Shown here one piece after another: positions 1 through 12,027 of a stretch of DNA of 20,737 nucleotides; positions within the stretch are counted from its first letter, which is position 1; every line of letters begins with the position of its first letter. A program made the position numbers and the translations under genes. The DNA comes from Oppiella nova (Eukaryota; Arthropoda; Arachnida; Sarcoptiformes; Oppiidae): positions 1-20,737 of the forward strand of contig CAJPVJ010000754.1 of assembly GCA_905397405.1 (NCBI GenBank), written 5' to 3'. The notes under the pieces are model-generated. The model was given only the letters and a program-made list of their open reading frames with translations, did no database searches and had not been told where the DNA came from.

Positions 1-28
<28 letters not shown>
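1..28. repeat. (TC)n microsatellite at window edge
   Basis: An uninterrupted TC dinucleotide run starts at the first base and ends at about 28. It is cut by the window edge, so its full length is unknown. It is a simple sequence repeat with no visible link to a gene. Confidence 0.95.
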
Positions 29-32
<4 letters not shown>

Positions 33-3000
33 AGTCTCATTCTCTCGTGCATTCATTTGTTACTAATCATAGGTATGTTTTACAGTATATGAATAATGCC
101 ATTATAGATAACATGGATCTAAATTCAAATAATAAACAATAATAAAATATGTAGAGAATGGTATTCATGTATTCATACGACTATAATATATGATCAAAAG
201 AATCATTTAAAGCAAACTTTAGAAATATGTTTGCTTCAAAATATTTGTCATTTGTTCATTCAATTTATAAATAAAAAATGAAAACAATTTTTTGGAGCAT
301 AAATACAGTATAACTAACATTAAATTGATGTAGTACATTACATCATTCACCCATTAGTTAATCTCATATTAAAAATGTTACACGAAATATTCCACATAAT
401 ATTAATATAACTCACTTCGGTAATGCTAGCTGAAATAAAAAAATTTGTATTTATTAAAATTGTATAATTCTGATGAAAGCATTTTAATATCTAAACTAAA
501 AAATTAAACAAACGGATTATTTTCTATGATGATTTTTAAAATTGATTATAAAATTATATAAAGCTAAAAAACCAGCTTTAAATTCCTGTCGATTTTACAA
601 ATTCATATTAATCTTATTATTATAATATTTCATCTAACAGTAATGTAATAGTAATTTATGATTAAATATTAATTTTATAATACCTTAATCTAAACTAATA
701 TTAATAGTAGTTTATATTTTTAAATTATATTCCAAAAAATCAATATTTTACTAAAATATGAATTATATTTTATTAATTATTAATGAGATATAATTATATA
801 ATGATATAATTATTTAATAAGTATGAAAATTTGTTTGATAAATAATAATTCTAATTATAAATAATAAATTTGTCTGCAAATTAATAGCGATTTATTTAAA
901 TAATATCCAGTAATTATAATGTCATTGTGATCATAAATTAATTTAATTAATAAATCATACAAACCATATTTAGATTAAATTCTAAATACTGTATTACATT
1001 TGATTAAATATTATATAATTCAATATTGAAATAAACCCCAATTTATATGTCAATTGTTTTGTTGTCTAATATAATAAAATGAATATCAAATGGAAATACT
1101 GTATGCATCCCAACCATGAGATCCATTTCAACGGTTAATCATTTTTGGGTACAATTATCATATATTATATAAAGTAAAGTGACTGTACGGCACATACAGC
1201 ACACGTTAGAATCACTCAAATAACCGGAGGATATAATTACTTTTGTTGAGCAAACAATTAAGCGAACGATTAAAAATGGTCTGACTTTCATATTCCTAAT
1301 ATTGTCGACTTCATTCAAATATTTATAACATCAAAATCGTTAATTAAATTATGAAATTTCCTTTGATTCCGGATATCTTAAGAAATCGTATAAATAAACT
1401 GAATTATTAAAATTGGCTTAACTTACAGTATTTTCTTTGAATACAATCTGTTTTACCGGTGGTTTTCATTCATTAAACAAATGAATGCTTTTAGTATATG
1501 TAGAGTGTAGTAAATATCATGTTTTATATAATCAATATCATGAGATAAACACACATCCTTTATACTAATTCAGCAAAATATAAGTGTAAAACATTTTGGG
1601 AGTTTTATTTATTTTTATTTTTGATGTGTTGTCAAAAAAGTTGTTTTTATGTTTTCCGAGTACTGAGTACTTAACGAAAACTAACAGAAAAAATGCTTTT
1701 TGAGTGTAACTTACAGTCAATATTCATTCGGTTTACGTAAAAAATTTCATGTGTAGTGATATACAGAATAATCCTAGATTTGAAATGCAATGTAATAACT
1801 ATTTTTAACTATAGTTTAACTTAATTTATATATTTTCAGTTAACAGGTTTAAAGTGAGACATTTTCTATTATTTGTACCTTCTATTCAAGAATTAAAATA
1901 AGTCCTTATTTTAATAAATACGTCCAAAGAATTATTTTTTCATATGATTTAAACTTTGTTAATAACGTAAGTTGATAGTATATTTACATAAAATTAATTT
2001 TAAATATATTTAGATTTAGTATATTTACTTATTTAATATAATAATTACTAAATCAATTTATAATATTAATAAAAATGACAGAATAAAATATTACATAACA
2101 TTTAAGATGATAAAATGTTTTTAGTTTTATAAAATATTCTAGATTTTTATAAGTATTAGAAATAAGATTAAAGTAATAACTCGGGAAATATGTGATCGAA
2201 ATAATGGTAGTGACAGGTAAGGCATAAATTGCTCTATTCGTGTGAAAAAGAATTAAATTTGTAGAAAATCGTCAGAATATTCCGGCTATATATAGACATT
2301 TCACTAAATTCTTTGACATTTTATAATCAATTATTAGATTCAGTATATTTTATATAATTCATATATTATATTGTAAACCAATAGTCATATTTTGTTATGA
2401 AATAAATTTTTACAAAAGCCTACTCTCTGTGCGTGAAATATAATGAAAATCAATGAATAGATACATTGATGGAGTAGTCTTCAAAATAAGGTATACTATA
2501 CTATATTTCAATGAATTTCACTTTTATGGGTAAAACACAAAGGTTTCGGTATTGGTTTCTATCAAAGCAATACAGTTATCAGGTTTTTATAGTATTCTTG
2601 CAATATAGTTTTTATTGGTATTTTATCTCATATATTGTTTGTTTAGTGTTCAAATATCCCTAAAGATCCGGGGAAATACAAATTAACTGTTGTTTGTGTT
2701 ATTTATTGAACCAGGTATTAAACATTCACTCACTCATTAGTGTGTGGGCAACACATATACAGTAACTCTCAGGTGTCACCGCTTAACACCATTCACATTT
2801 AATTATCATAAATACACGCAAATAAACAGCAAGTGCTAACCACCACTCGCTCACGTTAACTACGGTTTTGTGATTAATAATTTATATTTTTTAAAACACA
2901 AAGTTTTAATTGAAATTTTGATTAATTTGAACGTTATATTAAATGTATAACCAAGTAAGTACACAGTACATATAAATTACAGTAATGTTTAATAATAGCT

Positions 3001-3090
3001 TAATAAAATTATTTGTTTTTCTAATTAAAATTTAAATTAGAAAAAAGAAATTGTTTGTCTCAAATTGCATAAAAATTACATAATTCTTAA
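29..3090. other. AT-rich region, no gene recognised
   Basis: This is low-complexity A/T DNA with frequent stops in all frames. Two less AT-rich patches stand out. Around 1120-1330 a TATATAAAG word (1166-1174) is followed by a GC-richer stretch, which could be a plus-strand core promoter but has no ORF behind it. Around 2700-2870 a stretch with CACTCACTC and CACCACTCGCTCACG words has no open frame and could be an untranslated exon or regulatory DNA. Neither patch can be assigned. A good donor-like site, GACAG|GTAAGG, lies near 2211-2221, but the open stretch before it looks like random AT-rich translation. Confidence 0.6.
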
Positions 3091-3123
3091 ATAAATAAAC
3101 GATATTCTACAATTTATTATCGT

Positions 3124-3246
3124 ATGTTAATTAATTTAGTAAATCAGGAAATAGGACGAGCTTATTTTCAAATTAAAAATAAATTTAGTCGTCAAGAATT
3201 ATATAAAGAATTAAATCGACTTAACGAATACAGGGTCATTCAATAA
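3124..3246 (+). CDS. Candidate small ORF or terminal exon, unknown product
   Basis: This is a 40-codon ORF (ATG at 3124, TAA at 3244-3246), and the frame is open for about 10 further codons upstream. The translation is less A/T-biased in amino acid content than random frames here: it contains QEIGRAYFQ, FSRQELYKEL and NRLNEYRVIQ, is rich in E, R and Q, and would form amphipathic helix. Acceptor-like TTAATTTAG ends at 3139 and ATCAG at 3147, so the sequence could instead be the last coding exon of an unseen plus-strand gene. An AATAAA at 3268-3273 would suit a poly(A) signal. No family is recognised. It could equally be a chance ORF or a fossil of a mobile element. Confidence 0.22.
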   Translation: MLINLVNQEIGRAYFQIKNKFSRQELYKELNRLNEYRVIQ

Positions 3247-3395
3247 ATATGTAGACGTATGGTCCATAATAAAGCTCGCTATGAATCATAAAATATAAAT
3301 ATACTGTATAGAGTTATGGTATATACCGGTAAAATAACATAACTCATGGTGCATGACGGATGTGTCAAAAAATGTCAGTTGCGGAACCAAAAATC
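3247..3395. other. Short spacer before the minisatellite
   Basis: AT-rich spacer. It holds two AATAAA-type words (near 3242 and 3268-3273) and no further ORF. GC content rises towards 3340-3395, where the degenerate left edge of the 45-bp repeat array begins. Confidence 0.5.
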
Positions 3396-3905
3396 CCATA
3401 GCGTTAAGCGACAAATGGAGATTGAGGGACATGTGGTAGAAAAAGTACGACTAAAGTACACAAATACCTCATGTTAAATCTGTGATTTTGAAAAATGGGT
3501 CAAAAGTGAAAATATTGTACCCTAAACTGACATTGAATTTGCTAATTTATCCCATGTTAAGTCTATGGGAAAATTGATTCAACTGACCCAAAACCCCATG
3601 CTAATCCTATGGGAAAATTAGTTCAAACGCCTCCAAAATCCCATGCTAATCTTATGGGAGAATTTACTCAAATGGCCATAAACCTCATGCTAAACTTATG
3701 GGACATTTGGCTCAAATAGCTCCAATATCCCATGCTTATTCTATAGGGGAATTGATTCAAATGGCCCCAAAATCCAATGCTAATCCAATGGGACATTTGG
3801 CTCAAATGGCCCTAATATCATATCCAATTGGAAAATTGAATAAAATGGCTCTAAATACCATGATAATCATGTGCAAAATTGGTTTAAATTGCCTCAATAT
3901 CCCAT
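3396..3905. repeat. 45-bp minisatellite with hairpin-forming units
   Basis: Tandem units of 44-45 bp begin with CCCATG (or close variants) at 3551, 3595, 3640, 3684, 3729 and 3774. Two more diverged units follow at about 3819 and 3858, ending near 3905. Degenerate relatives extend left to about 3396 (AAAAATCCCATAGCG at 3395; CCTCATGTTAA near 3467). Most units carry the inverted repeat CCCAT, 9-11 nt spacer, ATGGG, followed by a second short dyad of the form TTGATTCAA or TTTGGCTCAAA. The period is divisible by three, so one frame stays open from about 3650 to 3907 and reads as a 15-residue repeat (MGHLAQ-like). That frame is closed by TAA in the earlier units, so I read it as a by-product of the repeat rather than a gene. 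Confidence 0.85.
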
Positions 3906-4095
3906 GATTGGCTACAAGGCTACAAGGTTAGCTTAACAAGGTTAACTAAGTATAGTTTAGATTAAGTTAGGGTAGGGTAATGTAGGTTAAGCCAAATTTA
4001 GTTAAGTAAGGTTGGGTAAGTTTAGGTTAAGTTTGGTTAGGTTATGATAGAGTTGGTTAGGGTAGGTACATTTGGTATGGTATAGTTTAGGTCAG
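3906..4095 (+). repeat. Degenerate telomere-like (TTAGG/GGTTAAG) tract
   Basis: Directly after the minisatellite the plus strand turns G/T-rich, with repeated words such as GGTTAGG, TAGGTTAAG, TTAGGGTAGGG and GGTTGGGTAAG at irregular spacing. TTAGG is the canonical arthropod telomere repeat. No perfect tandem run survives here, so this could be a decayed interstitial telomeric tract or an unrelated GGTTA-rich minisatellite. It opens with a small direct duplication of GGCTACAA at 3910-3925. Confidence 0.5.
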
Positions 4096-7000
4096 GGAGA
4101 TAAATTTTAATTATAACTCTAACAATTCCTATGGTAACATAGGTATTGTTATGGGGTAATACAGACCATTTTCTATTTATCTACTTGCGCCAAAATACAA
4201 ATCCCCTAACAATAATATGAATAATAATATGAAACATAATTATTAAACTTATAGACAACAATGGGTTGACAATTTCAAATATTTTTTAAATTCTTTACAA
4301 TGTTAAATTTTTAACAATCCACATAGAAACTATAATTTAAGGCAACAATGGCCTAAAATTTTAAAATATATTCTAAAGCTTTAAGAAAGTTAGCAAAATG
4401 GAGGAGAAATGTATTAAGAAATAAAATACACTTTTTAACGCATATATAAACAATTTGATCTGTGACCATTAAAGAAATGTTAATTATTTATTTTTATTTA
4501 ATAAATAAATTAATATTGAGAAATTTAATCCAAATATATTGACCGATAAAAATGACTTTTATTATATAAATTGACATTAACTAGAAAAGCGTATGTCTCG
4601 ATTAACTTCAGTAATCCGCCTTGTTTCTTATTATAAATCTTATAAAATCAATAAAATTCTAAATTAAAAAAATTATATAAAAATACTCATAAATTGGAAA
4701 ACATAATCCTCATTATTCTTTAAAATTTGCTAAAAAACTAATTAAAAAAGAAAAGACATTACATTTTTCTCTAACATGCCTTTCCTCTGGTGAATTGTCT
4801 TCAATTTGTTTTCTATGAGTTTTCTGACACTTTCAGTCTTTTTCTTATTATATTGAGAGCGATAGGATTTTCGCTACTTTTACTGTATATCGGCATAAAA
4901 TTTCATTAAAAAAGAAAAAACTCATTTTGACTTTAATGCTAAACTTAAAAAACTACTGTTTTATTAAACTCATATACTTTTTCCCATTAAATATTCCCAT
5001 CAAACGTGTGACACCTTTATTTGCTTTCCAATTCATGAAATCATATAGTTATATAAGCAGGGACACACAATTATCTACACTAAACTTGGTGTTTTATATG
5101 AGTATTTGGATAATATAACACATTCATTGTTTTCAATAAAAAATAATTGTCTTAATGTCTATACAGTATAGATTAATATTAACGGGTCATTACATTGTTA
5201 TTTCTATTCATATTATACTGTATGTACTGTACTGTATAATATTATTATAATAGTAAAGTGACTTTAAAATGAATTTAAAATAAAATATATGTAATTTGAA
5301 TATTATTGCGCAATATTAGTAAGAAAACCAAGTTAAATCAAATATATTAAAATATCTGAAACTCTAATTGAATTCCTATATCAATACAAATAAATACAAT
5401 TTGTGCTGATTTTAAATAACGAAAGTTTCGACAAAAAGAAACGATTTTTTTGTTGGATTATTGAAATTGAGTAAACATTTGGATCAATAAATTCTTCAGT
5501 CGTCTCACTCTTCCTGATTTACAACATTGTATTTGTACTTAACATAAGAAATGGAAAAACACTTATTCAAGCAAATTAGTTTAAACAGTTTGTGTTATAT
5601 ATTAGCAGAGGAAAGTTGCTACAAATGTTTAATGTCTTTTTTATTTTAATTTTCTTAACAAGAAGTTTGGCCTGAAATGTGTCGACTGAAAGCTGTTATA
5701 TAAATGCATTTATAGACATTTTAAGCAAGTATTCAATTGAAAGAAAGTTTTAGAAATTTTAAATATAATCTTAAACTCTCTTGGTTTATATTTCTATAAT
5801 TTATTTGGGAAATAAATCACAATTTGTGTGGGTTGGTGGAAAGGTAGCAATTTCTTAAGATAATATTTATACATTTTGCATAAGTAATATGTTCACTGTA
5901 TTGATAATGTAAGCTTTGTAATTTAATATCATTTATTTAAAATTTTTCAATTTATATCCTTTAAATGTACTTGCTCCCGGACATGTTTATTATTGACTGT
6001 ATACAGCATTGAGTTCCAAAAGTTAAAATCACCTAAAAGTAGGGATGATAAACTAGTAGTCTAATCACCTATACTTGATAAACTTATAAATTTTTAAGAG
6101 CCTTAGTTATTTATGTCATAATAAACTTAATAGACATTTAAACTAATACTACTGTTCAAATTACTACTGTTCAAAAATTTTCAGATTTTTACATTTAAAG
6201 CACACCTTTAAAACTGAATTCATTTGTATAAAATAAGTTAACTTGATTATATTCTCATTTTATGATTAACAAACTTTTAATATTTTTCACCTGTTATATT
6301 TGTAATGTTTATGACTAAAACTTATAAAGGTATAAATAACTAGTGTTGAATAGTTGTATAAAAAATTAGTGTTTAACGCTAAAAATGAATTAAGTATAAA
6401 CATCACTAGTTGACATAATTTGAAATAAGTAAAACTCAATGGTATACAGTATAATAAGTTTGATATTATGCTAAATTATAGAAACATTTTTTCAATTTAA
6501 ATATATTTGAATAGTACTTTGATTAATATAAATTATTATTTTTTTGGTAAAATTAAGTTTCAATATATTTGAATACTCCTGTAACCATAGAAATTCTATT
6601 AATAAAAGGCTTTTCCTTTGAGGCGATTCACTGTATTCTTGAGCATAAAAACTAATATAACAAAAAATACTGTGTTTTTACTCAATGTTTGAGCTCATAA
6701 AACAACATCTGTCTTAAAAGTTGTGTTTAGACATATTTTTAAGATTATTAATATAAACTTTTTTATAAAGTCATTAATATTTTTGAAAAATAAATTGACT
6801 GTAAAAATTGTGAACAATAAGTTATAAATTCTTAATATTGTTTTGTTTTTATAGTGCTATTAAGTACTGTATATAAAACAACTAGTTTACTATTATTTAC
6901 TAAACAAATAAATTAAAACATAAGTATTTGACCAATAGAGCAATTATTAATTACTTATATTTAAAATAAATTTATATTAATCATATGAATTAAGTGTAAC

Positions 7001-8298
7001 CAATTTATTTAGTAGATATTTTTAGTCGGAGTCAATGTTTGCAATTAAAAATCATTTGCAAAACTCTTAATTTTATTTATATATAATTAATGAATAAAAT
7101 GCTAACAATAAAATGTCTATAAATACTACCTGTGCTCTCACTCAATCAAATCCTTGTCTAATCCAGACTTAATGCTCTAATAGAATAAACAATGGGATCG
7201 ACAATAATAATGTGACTGTAAATATATTTCTACCTGTTATACAGTATCAGATATACAGGTAGTGTACAGTGTTGTACAGTATATTAGAATAGATTATATA
7301 AATTTAGACAAAGAATTGACACAACTTTACACAAAATCTTAGTAAATAATTTTTTTAATCAACTTATTGTGAAACACTTACTAACCATTGGGGACTTAAG
7401 TATCCTATGCTCATACATAATTGATTTTCAGTAAACAATTCCTACAGATTTATAAATCTGTTGACAATAAGGTTTTCTCAGAATCCACAGTATTTTGGAT
7501 GTAAATAACAATAGCTGAAAGTTTTTGACAAGCAATTCAAATGTGAGTTAAAGAGACCTCATTTGCGACCACAATATACAGTACAACACAATAACTTACT
7601 TTAAATAAAGTCTTAATATAAATTATAACAATCACTTTGAATCGATAACACTCCAGCGATTCTTTAAAATTAATTAAAAGACTGTTATTTATATCAAGAA
7701 TTTTTATGAAACCTTAGTTTGACTAATGAGTTACTCAGTTGTGACGATAATTAATGGTTTCTATTTTCTTTTTATTTATGACATCAAATCAAAAAAGATT
7801 TTACTTTATGAATAAATATCAATTATATTCAAAGTAAATGTGGCTATATTTCAAATATTCTTATTAGTAGTAATTTATAAAATTATATTCTAAACATTAC
7901 TAAAATGTGAATGTATTCCCATTTTTAGCTCACTTTCAGTAATATTTCTTAAAGTATAATGTATAAATCTTTATAAAAGTAATCAAGATACATTGAGAGA
8001 CATATAAAGTAACATTGAGAGAATATCATGTAGGATAATGCGATTATGACACGATAGCCATTTCATTTTAGGCAATTCAGAAAGTTTTATGGGTTTAAAA
8101 TAAATTCAATGTCAATTTAACATTTCCACTTTATGTTGATCATGTTATTCTACCAAATATTTACTATAACCATCAGTCCGTTCAGGATTGAGATATTAAA
8201 ATATTTAATATTAATATTTCTCACTATTTATAGTACTGTTATGTAAATTATCAATATTTACCCAGTAGGTTATGATAAAATAATATGAAATAAAACAC
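4096..8298. other. AT-rich region, no gene recognised
   Basis: Six-frame reading gives only short, stop-dense frames rich in K, N, I, F and Y. The 63-codon frame at 4927-5118 has AT-driven composition and no motif. Small structures seen are a perfect 18-bp palindrome at 7444-7461 and an inverted repeat CTACCTGT/ACAGGTAG at 7230-7262 that encloses TATACAGTAT. TACAGTA/TACTGTA words recur (for example 5163, 5217-5233, 6442, 7237, 7576). No RNA gene signature was recognised. Confidence 0.6.
7444..7461. repeat. Perfect 18-bp palindrome
   Basis: ACAGATTTATAAATCTGT is identical to its own reverse complement. It stands alone in AT-rich DNA. It could be a chance event, a protein-binding dyad or a remnant of a small hairpin. 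Confidence 0.7.
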
Positions 8299-8791
8299 AA
8301 ATATCACCCTCGGACATAAAAATTGCAGTGAAATGTAATGTTAAAAATGATAACCAATAATAACAAAAGGCGTGAAAAACTTATGTCATATTAAAGCCTA
8401 GTTATCATACTTTAAACCAAAATAAAAATTATTTCATTTAAATTGATTGTCTATAAATAATGACTGATAAACCAGAGGTAGTCTTAAACCCGTTTTGCCA
8501 TTAATGGGAAAACGCATTATAAAAATGTATGTGTTTTTGAAACTCGCGACACAACACTGTTCTCGTAATGCTATTCAATGGGAAACTCTCGCAAACCCCT
8601 TATAAGGACTACCTCTCATTTATCAGTCATTATTTATAGACAATCAATTCAAATAAAATAATTTTTATTTTGGTTTACAGTCAGATAACTAGGCTTTAAT
8701 ATGACATAAGTTTTTCACGCCTTTTGTTATTATTGGTTATCATTTTTAACATTACATTTCACTGCAATTTTTATGTCCGAGGGTGATATTT
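8299..8791. mobile_element. Fold-back MITE-like DNA transposon (non-autonomous)
   Basis: The left arm (8299-8483) and right arm (8607-8791) are inverted repeats of about 185 bp. The outer 108 bp pair perfectly, and about seven mismatches fall in the inner part, so identity is about 96%. The central loop (about 8484-8606) codes for nothing and contains a near-perfect 24-bp palindrome at 8491-8514. The arm termini read TATCACCCTCGGACATAAAA. The flanks allow a TA (Tc1/mariner-type) or ATAT target-site duplication, but because the edge sequence is itself palindromic the exact ends are ambiguous by a few bases. There is no transposase frame. The superfamily is therefore inferred, with Tc1/mariner a guess. 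The near-perfect arms suggest a fairly recent insertion or arm conversion, and a transcript across it would fold into a long hairpin. Confidence 0.85.
8491..8514. repeat. 24-bp near-perfect palindrome in the MITE loop
   Basis: The sequence CGTTTTGCCATTAATGGGAAAACG matches its reverse complement except for one G/G pair. It sits in the loop of the fold-back element, so the element is a hairpin whose loop carries a second small cruciform. Confidence 0.75.
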
Positions 8792-11700
8792 ATAGTTTTC
8801 AAATTATGTCTTATTTCGGGAAACTAAGATTGAGATATTTATTTTTCATCAATGTTAGGCTCAACTTTCTTTCTTTAATATTCAGCACAATATTGATTTG
8901 AAAACTTATTTATCTCTATTATATTTATATTTTTTATTGTACTCTTATATTTCATACTTTTTCATATGTTATATATAACAGCGAAACACTTTTTAAAAAG
9001 AAATTCTTTACAAAAATGTTTTCCGTTTTTAATGCAATACTTTTTGTGATTAGATTTTTTTTCATTTAAACACTGAATTCACGAAAGATTTGACAAAAGA
9101 TTTCACAAAATATTTAATATAAGAAAGTTGTTTTGTTTTTATAGGGAACTGGCTGTAAATACACTGAATATATTTGTTTCGCCAAATGTTCCCAAAAATG
9201 TCATCAAATTATAGAAATATCTCACAAACTCTTTCATCATTCAAAAAGTAAATTTCGTTGAAATAAATAGAAATAATTTTCAGTCCGAAAAGGAATTTGC
9301 TTTTAAATATTTTTCAATTGAAATCAAATATATGTAAATATAATATTTACAATTAAATTTTAATTTCGACAAAAATCTCAAGATAAAAACTTACTAGCAT
9401 GTGTTAATGAAATCAAAATAACATACATATAATTATAATTGTATATAAATAATATAATATTCCTTTGTTTGGAATTTAAATTAAAGTGAATATTTGCCAA
9501 AAATGTATTATTCAAACAATTTGAATAAAAATCGCAAAAATGTTCATAAGTTATGCGATTAATAAGTAGTTTCTATATTTGAAATCTGTCAACACATTCA
9601 TGAACGCAGATTTCCTTATTATGAAAAGTGTTGTTAATTAAAATCATAAACTAAGTCCTAATTTATATCCTAGTTTTGAATCGTCCTTTCAATGGCCTAA
9701 TTCTCGACAAAGAAAAACGAAAATACAAATCACTTTTGTTTTTACTCTCATGTAATGATTTACAATAAAAAAAATTGTCTTCAAAGTAATGAATGACGAA
9801 AACCAATAAATTAATGAACAGAAGACTAAAGTCTTATAAGTTTTATCAGATCTATCGGTAGAAGTAAATTAGGAATTATATTATATTTGGTCCATAAAAG
9901 AGATTTTCTTATCAATTAACAGAAAATTTTTAGCAGACATTACAATATGGCTTCTCATGGCAACTGTCGGGCTATAAGTTAAGGGCAACCCTTACAGCCT
10001 TTACGCCAATTTCGCTTCAATTAATTTATTTAATGGTTATAAATGTATGTCTGGTATGAATATACAGTATATCTCTAATTCCTAACTACATTTCAGGCTA
10101 TGAGTGAACGGTTGGCAGTCAAAAGTAGTTTTACATTTCAAATGATATATAAATCTATTCATTAAAGTGTTGGAAACAAAATCGAAAGATAGGAGACAAC
10201 TATAATCTCTAAAATATCCTATAAGTCCTATCATTAAATTGTCGAGGGTTTGGTTTAGACCTGAATTGAACACAATTGCGGTAAAAAGATATTCATTCAT
10301 TTTAAATATTCAAATACTAAAATTCAAATAGTTTTATTAAATGGTTAATAATTTAAAATACTGTATGATCTTATGTTATAAAAATTTTAAAATACTAATA
10401 TTTAAAAGTTCAGTACAATACATAATTTAATTTGATATAAGATTATACACCTTAGGTTCATTTTAACTAACTATAAAATAATACTTGAATGATTAATTTA
10501 ATTTTAAAATATAAAATTTTGCTATAACTAAGAAGGTTTTCTATTATTGTGACAAATAAAATTAATTGACTTTTATTTTAATGATAAAATGTCAACTATA
10601 TTGATTTAAAGTTTTTTAATTTGTCGAAAAAAATTAAAAATATTTTTGGTTTAAAAATAAAATATCAATTAATACTAGCACTGAATACTAATATTTTAGT
10701 TTAATTATAATGAAATTAACTTCATTTAAATTTAATAATAAATATCTGTAGGTAAACATTAAATTAAATTAATTAATTATATATTAAACTTATCGTGCTT
10801 ACTCATTCTAGCATAAGTTTATGTTTAATTATGTTTGTTGTGCAAAATCAAATAATAATTTGTTATCCTATTATTTGATTATTCAAATTATTAGTAAGAA
10901 TTCATTAAAGACATTGAAATTGATGTAAAATTTTTGTTGTTTTAGTTTTACAGCAATTAGATTCAAGTAATGGAGAGATTATGGAAGTTATTGTGAAACA
11001 TATAAATGTTTTCAAACAATGCCTACCATTAAGACTATATCTAAATTAATGAATATAACATTAATTATAAGGATTTTAATGCATTTTGAAACAAACAACA
11101 AAAACAAATTTCCATTTATTTATATATAATACTCGAAAAATACCCAAAATTAATGCAATTACTGTTAAATAAGAATTAATTGAATTCATGTTTAATAGAT
11201 AATGTATTTGTAATTATGCTAAAGTATGTAAAATAAACTTTTCGTTTAAAATTTGATTGATATGATTTACATTATCACACATAACCAAAATATTTATAAA
11301 TATATCACTGTTTAAATACCTAATTATTCAAAACTGTTGATTTGCAGTAATATTTGTTTAAATACAATATTTTTATTTATTCTCTTGCTGAATAATTATT
11401 CGTAAATTATACTAAAATATTCAAGTTTATAATTTGAAATATAAATGCACCAGAACATTTATGATTGTCCCAGTGTTTATTTTTATCAATTAATGTATTA
11501 TTTTAGATCTATAATAATAATCTCACGTTTTCCATAAGTTATCACAACTTTTATAATATTATCGGCTTTTATGCGCCAATAATAAAAGGATTTCAGAAAA
11601 TCTAAACATTTTACGGAATAAATGAATAATAATACAATATATCAATATATGACCATTATATATAACCAATATATTATATCAATAATATTTCATAAATATT

Positions 11701-12027
11701 TATTTAATAGTTTTTTGTTTGGTTTTTTGTGCTCAAATAAATGTGTAAAAATAATCGCAAAAAATTATACGTATGACTGAATTGATTTTTTTCTCCTTTT
11801 TATGTTGACTTACTATAAGTATATATTTATGGATTAAATTGAAATTATTTACGATAAGTGATAGAGCCCACCAAAAATCTTAAAATAAAAGGACGACTTT
11901 ATTTCAAAAGCCATTTCTGTGTTACATAACACGATTAACGCATAAATGGTAAAAGTATTTGAAAATTGATTGATAATAAAACCCCAAAATGCCTTATTTT
12001 TATTTCTATAGACTTCACTCTCAATGA
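8792..12027. other. AT-rich region, no gene recognised
   Basis: Only short A/T-driven frames are present. The minus-strand frame at 10082-10300 (72 codons) has no motif, and the two overlapping minus frames at 11849-12135 are mutually incompatible. A slightly GC-richer patch at 9950-10010 contains AAGGG-CAA-CCCTT (9981-9993) inside a longer imperfect hairpin (GGCTATAAG...TTACAGCC). It lacks the length and conserved positions of a tRNA. No further receptor exon was found on the minus strand. Confidence 0.55.

Noticed and set aside
2143-2221. Possible exon ending at the strong donor GACAG|GTAAGG
   Set aside because: The open stretch in front is short and AT-driven, and its phase does not match the candidate exon at 3124-3246.
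3396-3905. CRISPR-like array
   Set aside because: The units are contiguous diverged tandem repeats without unique spacers, and the window is clearly eukaryotic.
3698-3907. 69-codon repeat-encoded ORF in the 45-bp minisatellite
   Set aside because: The frame is open only because the period is a multiple of three, and earlier units contain in-frame stops. No other evidence of coding.
4927-5118. 63-codon plus ORF
   Set aside because: Composition is what AT-rich noise gives (L, N, Y, I, F), with no domain and no flanking signals.
9965-10010. Imperfect hairpin that might be a tRNA or small RNA
   Set aside because: It lacks tRNA length, a T-loop GGTTCRA motif and a proper acceptor stem. A short stem in AT-rich DNA is weak evidence.
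10082-10300. 72-codon minus ORF
   Set aside because: No motif, AT-driven composition and no promoter or splice context. It shows no receptor TM4-TM7 features.
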